Assembly: GCA_963575745.1 (NCBI GenBank)
Contig: CAUYUJ010015012.1
Location: 197,432-261,431, forward strand
Direction: 5' to 3'
Origin: Prorocentrum cordatum
Taxonomy: Eukaryota > Sar > Dinophyceae > Prorocentrales > Prorocentraceae
DNA length: 64,000 nucleotides
Each line of letters starts with the position of its first letter. Positions within the stretch are counted from its first letter, which is position 1. The notes below the pieces were generated by a model. That model ran no database searches, had not been told where the DNA came from, and saw only the letters and a list, made by a program, of their open reading frames with translations. The translations under genes were made by a program, and so were the position numbers. This document shows, piece by piece, positions 56,806 through 64,000 of this stretch.

Positions 56806-56993
56806 GGGTCGGAGTAGATGGGGTCGGAGGATCGCGCCGCATCGGCGGCACATCGGCGATGCATCGGCGATGCATCAGCGATGCACCGGCTATGAGTCGT
56901 CGACGCTGGTGATGCATCGGCGATGCACATCGAGCCGCATCGCCGATGCATCGGCGACGCGGCGCGATTCTCCGACCCCATCTACTCGGACCC
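56806..56993. repeat. Foldback element with GATGCATC-rich loop
   Basis: Left arm GGGTCGGAGTAGATGGGG continuing TCGGAGGATCGCGCCGC pairs with the right arm (56993 downwards) at all but about two of the first 38 positions. The loop (about 56850-56945) contains several CATCGGCGATG palindromes. It contains no ORF of note. Confidence 0.7.
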
Positions 56994-57173
56994 CACCTGG
57001 GAGGCCGAGATCTTTCTACCGTAGCACCACGCAATTGCAGATAAGAGTGAGGGGGCGGCGGGTACGTCGGCAGTCTGCGAGGCTCTGAAAACGCCCGCCG
57101 CAAGCCTAAATGTTTCAAGCTATAAGACGAGCCCGCCGTAGGCGCCGATTTATGGATACAACACTGTGAAGGG

Positions 57174-57372
57174 GCCACGGATTGGGTCGCAGGTGGGTCG
57201 ACGGTGGGTCCCGGGTGTGTCGCGGGACGGGTCGCGGGTGGGTCGCAAATGGGTCGCGGGTGGGTCGCGGGTGGGTCGCGGGTGGGTCGCGGGACGGGTC
57301 GCGGGTGGGTCGCAAATGGGTCGCGGGTGGGTCGCGGGGTGGGTCGCGGGGTGGGTCGCGGGTTTGTCGTGG
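57174..57372. repeat. 11-bp GGGTCGCGGGT tandem repeat
   Basis: GGGTCGCGGGT alternates with GGGTCGCAAAT and GGGACGGGTCGC variants. Confidence 0.85.
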
Positions 57373-57387
57373 GTGGGACGACGACAA

Positions 57388-57427
57388 CAACACCAACAAC
57401 AACAACACCACCACCACCAATAACAAT

Positions 57428-57480
<53 letters not shown>
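57388..57480. repeat. AAC trinucleotide microsatellite
   Basis: AACAAC run immediately before the first ~780-bp unit; each of the following units also ends in CAA repeats. Confidence 0.9.
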
Positions 57481-57481
<1 letters not shown>

Positions 57482-57492
57482 CATTTAAGACT

Positions 57493-59804
57493 GGGGACAC
57501 TCCGTTCTCACCAGTGCCAGGGTTTTCATAGGAGGCGGGCAATACCCCCACTTTGTGGGGGGGCCGGTTCAAGCTCTACCAAATTTCCAAACGACTCTTC
57601 GCCACCACCCACACCCAGCTTCCCGCCCTATGACGTTCGGACACTTCACTTCGTGGCATGCGGACGACCGTGGCTACTATTCAGGGCCCCGCGGCCGACG
57701 ACGACGGCGTGCGCGCGCGAAGAAAAAACGAATGTGTCCCGCATGGTATTATTTGACAGGGATGATGGCCCTGGCAGGTGCGCAACCGTTGTCGCAGAAG
57801 TTCGAAAAAGTTGCTCGCAAAAGCCCGTTTGACAGAAATGTTTAAAAAGTGTTGGGTTTCCTACGAATCCGCAAGAGCGCGCGGGATGAGATTTTGACAT
57901 TTTTTTGTTGAAAAACCATTGGTTTTTTGATGTTTTTATGTTAAAATCGCTCCGAACACTAAGCTTTTGGAAGGATTTCGTCTTGCGCGCGCGAATGTCC
58001 ACTTTACCTTATTTTTTGCAAGGGATTCTTGAAATTTGATTATATTAGAACAAGAAATGTCATTTTATAGTGTTTTTTGCAAGGGAAAACGGATTACAAC
58101 AAAACAACCGGATCTGGATCACATCGTTTTACCTGAGGCTTCCTCACGAAAATGATGAAAATGTAGCTGCGGCCTAGGCGGCGCAGGGGGGGCGTGCACC
58201 AGGGGGCCCAACAATAATTATTCTTTAGAATAAATAATGTTCAACAACAACAACAACAACAATTACTAGCACGTGGGGACACTCCGTTCTCACCAGTGCC
58301 AGGGTTTTCATAGGAGGCGGGCAATACCCCCACTTTGTGGGGGGGCCGGTTCAAGCTCTACCAAATTTCCAAACGACTCTTCGCCACCACCCACACCCAG
58401 CTTCCCGCCCTATGACGTTCGGACACTTCACTTCGTGGCATGCGGACGACCGTGGCTACTATTCAGGGCCCCGCGGCCGACGACGACGGCGTGCGCGCGC
58501 GAAGAAAAAACGAATGTGTCCCGCATGGTATTATTTGACAGGGATGATGGCCCTGGCAGGTGCGCAACCGTTGTTGCAGAAGTTCGAAAAAGTTGCTCGC
58601 AAAAGCCCGTTTGACAGAAATGATTAAAAAGTGTTGGGTTTCCTACGAATCCGCAAGAGCGCGCGGGATGAAATTTTGACAATTTTTGTTTGAAAAACCA
58701 TTGGTTTTTTGATGTTTTTATGTTAAAATCGCTACGAAAACTAAGGTTTTGGAAGGATTTCGTCTTGCGCGCGCGAATGTCCACTTTACCTTATTTTTTG
58801 CAAGGGATTCTTGAAGTTTGGTTATGTTAGAACAAGAAATGTCCACTTTAGCTTATTTTTTGCAAGGGAAAACCGATCGTAACAACACAACCGGATCCGG
58901 ACTCCCCCGTTTTGCCTGAGACTTCCTCACGAAAATGATGAAAATGAGGCTGCGGCCTAGGCGCGGCGGGGGGGTCGTACACAGGGGTCCCAACAATAAT
59001 TATTCTTTAGAAGAAATAATGTTCAACAACAACAACAACAATTACTAGCACGTGGGGACACACCGTTCTCACCAGTGCCAAGGTTTTCATAGGAGGCGGG
59101 CAATACCCCCACTTTGTGGGGGGGCCGGTTCAAGCTCTACCAAATTTCCAAACGACTCTTCGCCACCACCCACACCCAGCTTCCCGCCCTATGACGTTCG
59201 GACACTTCACTTCGTGGCATGCGGACGACCGTGGCTACTATTCAGGGCCCCGCGGCCGACGACGACGGCGTGCGCGCGCGAAGAAAAAACGAATGTGTCC
59301 CGCATGGTATTATTTGACAGGGATGATGGCCCTGGCAGGTGCGCAACCGTTGTTGCAGAAGTTCGAAAAAGTTGCTCGCAAAAGCCCGTTTGACAGAAAT
59401 GTTAAAAAGTGTTGGGTTTCCTACGAATCCGCAAGAGCGCGCGGGATGAAATTTTGACATTTTTTGTTTGAAAAACCATTGGTTTTTTGATGTTTTTATG
59501 TTAAAATCGCTACGAAAACTAAGGTTTTGGAAGGATTTCGTCTTGCGCGCGCGAATGTCCACTTTACCTTATTTTTTGCAAGGGATTCTTGAAGTTTGGT
59601 TATGTTAGAACAAGAAATGTCCACTTTAGCTTATTTTTTGCAAGGGAAAACCGATCGTAACAACACAACCGGATCCGGACCAACCCCGTTTTGCCTGAGA
59701 CTTCCTCACGAAAATGATGAAAATGAGGCTGCGGCCTAGGCGCGGCGGGGGGGTCGTGCACCAGGGGCCCCAACAATAATTATTCTTTAGAAGAAATAAT
59801 GTTC

Positions 59805-59852
<48 letters not shown>

Positions 59853-60660
59853 TACTAGCACGTGGGGACACTCCGTTCTCACCAGTGCCAGGGTTTTCAT
59901 AGGAGGCGGGCAATACCCCCACTTTGTGGGGGGGCCGGTTCAAGCTCTACCAAATTTCCAAACGACTCTTCGCCACCACCCACACCCAGCTTCCCGCCCT
60001 ATGACGTTCGGACACTTCACTTCGTGGCATGCGGACGACCGTGGCTACTATTCAGGGCCCCGCGGCCGACGACGACGGCGTGCGCGCGCGAAGAAAAAAC
60101 GAATGTGTCCCGCATGGTATTATTTGACAGGGATGATGGCCCTGGCAGGTGCGCAACCGTTGTTGCAGAAGTTCGAAGCACGTGAAAAAGTTGCTCGCAA
60201 GAGCCCGTTTGACAGAAATGTTGAAAAAGTATTGGGTTTCCTAAGAAATCCGCAAGAGCGCGCGGGATGAATTTTTGAAACTTTAAAAAAAAAAAAAAAA
60301 AAAACCATTGGGTTTTCATGTTTTTATGTTAAAATCGCTACGAAAACTAAGGTTTTGGAAGGATTTCATCTTGCGCGCGCGAGTGTGCACTTCGTGTCAT
60401 TTTTTGCAAAGGATTCTTGAAGTTTGGTTATGTTAGAACAAGACATGTCATTTTATATTGCTTTTTGACAGGGAAAGCGGGCGTCAACAAAACAACCAGA
60501 TCCGGACTCCCCCGTTTTGCTTGAGACTTCCTCACGAAAATGATGAAAATGTGGCTGCGGCCTAGGCGCGGCGAGGGGGGCGTGCACCAGGGGGCCCAAC
60601 AATAATTATTCTTTAGAAGTAATAATATTCAACAACAACAACAACAGCAACAACAACAGC

Positions 60661-60697
<37 letters not shown>

Positions 60698-60700
60698 CAA
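57493..60700. repeat. ~780-bp tandem array, four units
   Basis: Units start at GGGGACAC at 57493, 58275, 59054 and 59864 (offsets 782, 779, 810). Each contains GTTTTCATAGGAGGCGGGC, the hairpin CCCCCACTTTGTGGGGG, a GGCCGGTTCAAGCTC segment, a short ORF, internal subrepeats with TTATTTTTTGCAAGGGA, and a terminal CAA run of varying length. Units differ at only a few percent of positions. The fourth has an insertion (GCACGTG region near 60178) and a 20-A run at 60284-60303. Confidence 0.92.
57630..57845 (+). CDS. Short ORF in the ~780-bp unit (conserved in four copies)
   Basis: From ATG at 57630 the frame reads MTFGHFTSWHADDRGYYSG, a poly-Arg/Lys segment, then MCPAWYYLTGMMALAGAQPL, a hydrophobic segment, to a stop after 71 codons. 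It recurs at about 58412, 59191 and 60001 with few substitutions; the fourth is altered at its end by the insertion near 60178. It could be the start of a retroelement protein caught in the unit. A second frame (57491-57832) is also open, so coding status is unproven. Confidence 0.3.
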   Translation: MTFGHFTSWHADDRGYYSGPRGRRRRRARAKKKRMCPAWYYLTGMMALAGAQPLSQKFEKVARKSPFDRNV

Positions 60701-61478
60701 CAAGCATAATCCTCACCACGGAATCTCACTTTAGCCACGCACCCAGGGACAATGAATGACCGTTCGGCGCCTTCACTCTGATATCCTCCACCCTCCTCCA
60801 TCCTTTCTCCTCCTCCTACTCCCGCCTGCTCCATCTCCTGATCCCTCCCTTTCCTCCTCCTGCCGCATCCTCGGGCATGAACACAAAAGGGCCCAGAACG
60901 AATCTGTGGAAGAGCTCCACGCGCACACTGCAGCCCAGAGGGAGGAGGCCGAAGGTAGGGCAGGGTTGCAAACGCGTAACAAATACGGGTGCGAGTTGTC
61001 AGCGCCTTGGGAGGACCGCCCGACCGACGGTTTCGCGACGGCGTCCGTTCTTGATGGGGGGGCCGGTCCGACGAGAAACCCAAAGAGGCGTGCCCCCCGA
61101 GTTCCCCGTAATTTCGGAGCGGCGGGTTCCTCTGACAGGAGCTGGGGGGCTGGCGGGGTCTGGGGGGAGCTCGGGGGCCGGCGAAAATAAATCGCCTGCG
61201 ACTCTCCTCCCCGACGGCATGAAACAACGGGTCCCAGAGGAGAGGAGTATCGTCGAGATGTTTCACCGCTTTCGAGCCCCTACAGGGCCATCCACGCTTC
61301 CAACACTTGCGTGGATGTGGAAGTGTCCTTTTTCAAATTGCGGCCCTCGCCTCAGCGCTGCCCTCATTCATCTCAGACGCTTCCAACAACAACAGCGGCG
61401 GGCGCGGCACTCGTCGTAGCGCCGCCCCACAATTTGTCTTACACGATTCCACCAAGTACACTGATTGAGAACGGTTGC
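60701..61478. other. Unassigned sequence with a 9-bp hairpin and a dispersed repeat
   Basis: CATCCACGC at 61289-61297 and GCGTGGATG at 61309-61317 form a perfect 9-bp stem with an 11-nt loop. 61314-61365 reversed resembles the repeats at 17416-17550. ORFs on both strands are unrecognised. Confidence 0.45.
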
Positions 61479-61690
61479 AAATCACACACAAACGCACAAC
61501 CGCACAAGCACGCAAACACACAAATACATAAACGTACAAACATACAAACACACAGTCACACAAACACGCAAACACACAACACGCACAAACGCACAAACAC
61601 ACAAGCTCACAAACACACGCACACATACACGCACACACATAGACACAGGCACAGACACACGGACACAGACACAGGCATATACACAGACAT
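61479..61690. repeat. CACAAACA / CA microsatellite
   Basis: ACACAAACGCACAA-type repeats grading into CACAGACA. Cys/Val-only and Thr/His-only ORFs are artefacts. Confidence 0.92.
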
Positions 61691-62084
61691 GTTTTTTCAT
61701 CGGCGGCAAGGCAGAGGTAATCCGCACCAGCGGGACGCGATTCGGGGCAACCGAAAAGCGAGTGGGCCAGCATGCAAGAGCGGGGAAAAAGACAGACGAG
61801 GCGGCCGCAGACGGGGGGACGGGCGGAGGGCACACTGATGTGGAAGGGTTCCAGCCCGATCTCGCCGGCGCGGCCAGCAACGGCAGCAGCCGAGCCGCGG
61901 CGCCGGTGCATCCACGGGCGCCAGAAGAGCAGGTTGAAGACAATGTGGGCGTCCAAGAACGGGACGACTAGGTACCGCAAGTGACGTAAAGGGGAATCCA
62001 GGCTTCAGACTGCCAACAGCGAAATGCTGTGCCCGCTGGGTGTTGGGCTGGGGATGCGCCCTAGCGCAGGGTCCACCAGCATCA
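61691..62084. other. Unassigned sequence between two CA microsatellites
   Basis: GC-rich with Arg- and Ala-rich frames on both strands. No gene recognised. Confidence 0.4.
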
Positions 62085-62384
62085 CAGACACAGACACAGA
62101 CACAGACACAGACACAGACCCACGCACACGCACACGCAAACGCACACGCACACGCACGCGCACGCGCACACGCACACACGCACGCACGCACACACACACA
62201 CACAGACACGCATAGACACACACACACACACCAACACACACAGACACACACACACAGACACACACACACAGACACACACACACAGACTCACACAGACACA
62301 CACGGACACACACAGACACACACACAGACACACAGACACACAGCCACACACACACACACACGCATGCATGCACGCACGTACGTA

Positions 62385-62416
<32 letters not shown>

Positions 62417-62462
62417 CCCACACACACACAGACACACACAGACACACAAGAGACACACGCAG
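62085..62462. repeat. CACAGA / CACG microsatellite
   Basis: CACAGA, CACGCA and CGCACG runs. Long Cys/Val frames on minus are artefacts. Confidence 0.95.
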
Positions 62463-64000
62463 ACGACGACCCCGCACCACAACGACGGGGGAGCTCCTCC
62501 CGCGCCCGGCCCCGAGCCTGCTCCCCGCGGCGGCCCAGCCGGGGCGCCCAGGACGCTCGCGAGGTCCAGGCCGCGCATGGCTGGCCCAGCCGCTGGCGGG
62601 CACGCGCGCGCACGGCGCGTGCCTGCAGGCAGCGGCGGCGACGCCCGTCCTCGTCGTCGCCGCCTTGGTTCGGAAGGCTGCAATCCCAGACGTTCGTCGC
62701 GCCCCTCTCCCCCTAAGACCTCGCGCTCCGCCGCGTACCGGCGTTATGCATGCGAAGGGTCTACTGCACGGCTCGGGTATCCATATAGATTCGAGGCATT
62801 TCGAGCCACGAGGTAATTGCCTTTGGTTCTGAATACCCGCCGCGGGCGTGATGCACGCGGTTGCAGCAGACGTGCTCGCGTCGTGGACAGAAGCGGGGCG
62901 GGAGGGTTTTTGCGGGCCATGTGCGGCCTCCTGGGGGCAATTTTCGCCGGGAGCGTCAAGAGACGGCCCGGGGCGAGAAGCCTGGCCCTGGGGAAAAAGA
63001 GGGCCGGGACGCCCAAGGCTCCCGCACTGAAATGTCAAGACGTCGCATGTCAGGACTCGAGCTAAGCCGGTTTTTGTTCGTCTTCGTTTTGCTTTCGTTT
63101 CCCTTTGTTCTGCCTTCGTTCTGTCTTTGCTGCGAAACGAAACCAAAACGACAAAGATCCACGAAATCGCCCAAACCTCGTTGAGGTCGTGCAGGAACCG
63201 TCGCTTGGTGTATCGCGGCGGGTCCCTGGCGAAACGCCACGCCCCGCGAGCTGTTACAATAGCGAGCCGCTCATCGCCGCAGCGGGCACCGCGGTGCGCA
63301 GTCTGTCGCCGCCCGTCGTCGCAGAAGTCGTTTGAAAGGTCCGTGTCGGAGAATGTTCCCTCCTGCATGCGGGTTAATTCGCGACGCCGTGTCCTGGTAT
63401 CGCCCCGACGAGCGTGCGAATCGCCGCTGCCGCGCCGCGGCGTAAAAAGTCGGACGAGAGTGGGGGGCACAACCGGACCTGGGACAGAAGAGCATCCTTC
63501 AAGAACACGAGACCCTCCGCTAGCCAAACGGAAAAACATTCGAGGGCACCCTCCCCCAAGATGCACAAGACCATCCACTAGACGCGAAGAACATGCAAAG
63601 GCACCCTTCCCGAACCGACCTCGATCTTATACCTCGGTGCAACCGTTGTAGCAAACCCTGAGGTCCTGGCGTCGCATGTTTTCACAACAGGCGGTTTCGC
63701 CTTGTCTCAGGCCCCTGCGCCTCACAGGTCGTGTCGGCTCGAAAAATGCCGCAGAGAGATGGATCCTGGGACTCCGCCTGTTTTCGTCGTCGTCGAGTGA
63801 TTCGGGGGGGATTTATGTCGGACGAAAATGGGGGATAATAAAGGGCAGGATCAATCAGCATCGGATCGGGAAACCAGATCGAGTCGACATATGCGTCGCA
63901 TCGGGCAACATTGGCACGGGGTCTAGATCGAATCGAGCCGACTGCGCCAAGATAGGAGCGACAGCGCCATGCAAACATCGGGGCGCATCGGATCGTCGGA
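62463..64000. other. Unassigned GC-rich sequence at the window end
   Basis: Many overlapping ORFs on both strands, none with a recognisable domain. 63070-63150 carries TTCGTTTTGCTTTCG-type irregular repeats. No repeat unit or gene could be named. Confidence 0.4.

Noticed and set aside
62082-63578. 498-codon minus ORF
   Set aside because: Half of it is Cys/Val sequence from the CA microsatellite and the rest shows no recognisable motif.

Overview
The window looks like repeat-dominated nuclear DNA of a eukaryote, most probably a dinoflagellate. The evidence is near-matches to the 22-nt dinoflagellate trans-spliced leader (DinoSL) at several places, some with a second truncated relic abutting; a GC-rich composition with long microsatellites and satellites; intron-less retro-gene-like ORFs; and LINE and LTR-retrotransposon fragments of kinds I associate with dinoflagellates. 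The organism call is inference. No ribosomal RNA, canonical tRNA, bacterial operon or housekeeping gene was recognised.

Layout. 1-966 is an AGT microsatellite that abuts a decayed LINE on the minus strand (975-3521), followed by a TTTAGC-type satellite (3522-3955). 4503-4672 is a CAGCTCAGCA repeat and 4673-8870 a 90-bp satellite of about 46 units, ending in a 386-bp duplication. 9.4-18.6 kb is mostly unassigned sequence with two short Tc1/mariner-like MITEs, a foldback, a long GAT microsatellite (14.9-16.2 kb), a GGCCATCTTGG repeat and purine tracts. 18.67-19.58 kb holds a broken LTR-retrotransposon integrase (+). 21.46-22.90 kb holds a frameshifted KDZ-like transposase (-). 23-29 kb is a mosaic of repeats, microsatellites and SL relics.

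From 29 to 50 kb every substantial ORF is on the minus strand: an intact 719-codon RPA-like OB-fold protein (29331-31490), a broken coiled protein (32249-33009), an intact zinc-finger ORF (34581-35585), a broken Ala-rich ORF (38075-38669), and a broken SF1 helicase gene (40772-45039) with an internally deleted second copy (48046-49374). Most of these ORFs lie just downstream of a repeated module carrying a DinoSL relic. The helicase cassette is part of a segmental unit repeated in tandem three times (39.2-52.65 kb), separated by arrays of an 80-bp three-phase satellite and progressively shortened by internal deletions.

52.8-64 kb is microsatellite, a possible signal-anchor ORF (53840-54391), an AT/GATA tract, polypyrimidine DNA, a foldback, a four-copy ~780-bp tandem array (57493-60700) with a conserved hairpin and short ORF, and CA repeats.

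The window therefore records mobile-element and retro-gene activity rather than a pathway. The least ordinary features are the SL-relic leader module placed ahead of unrelated ORFs on one strand, and the tandem helicase units with nested deletions. Only the RPA-like and zinc-finger ORFs are long, undamaged and start with ATG.
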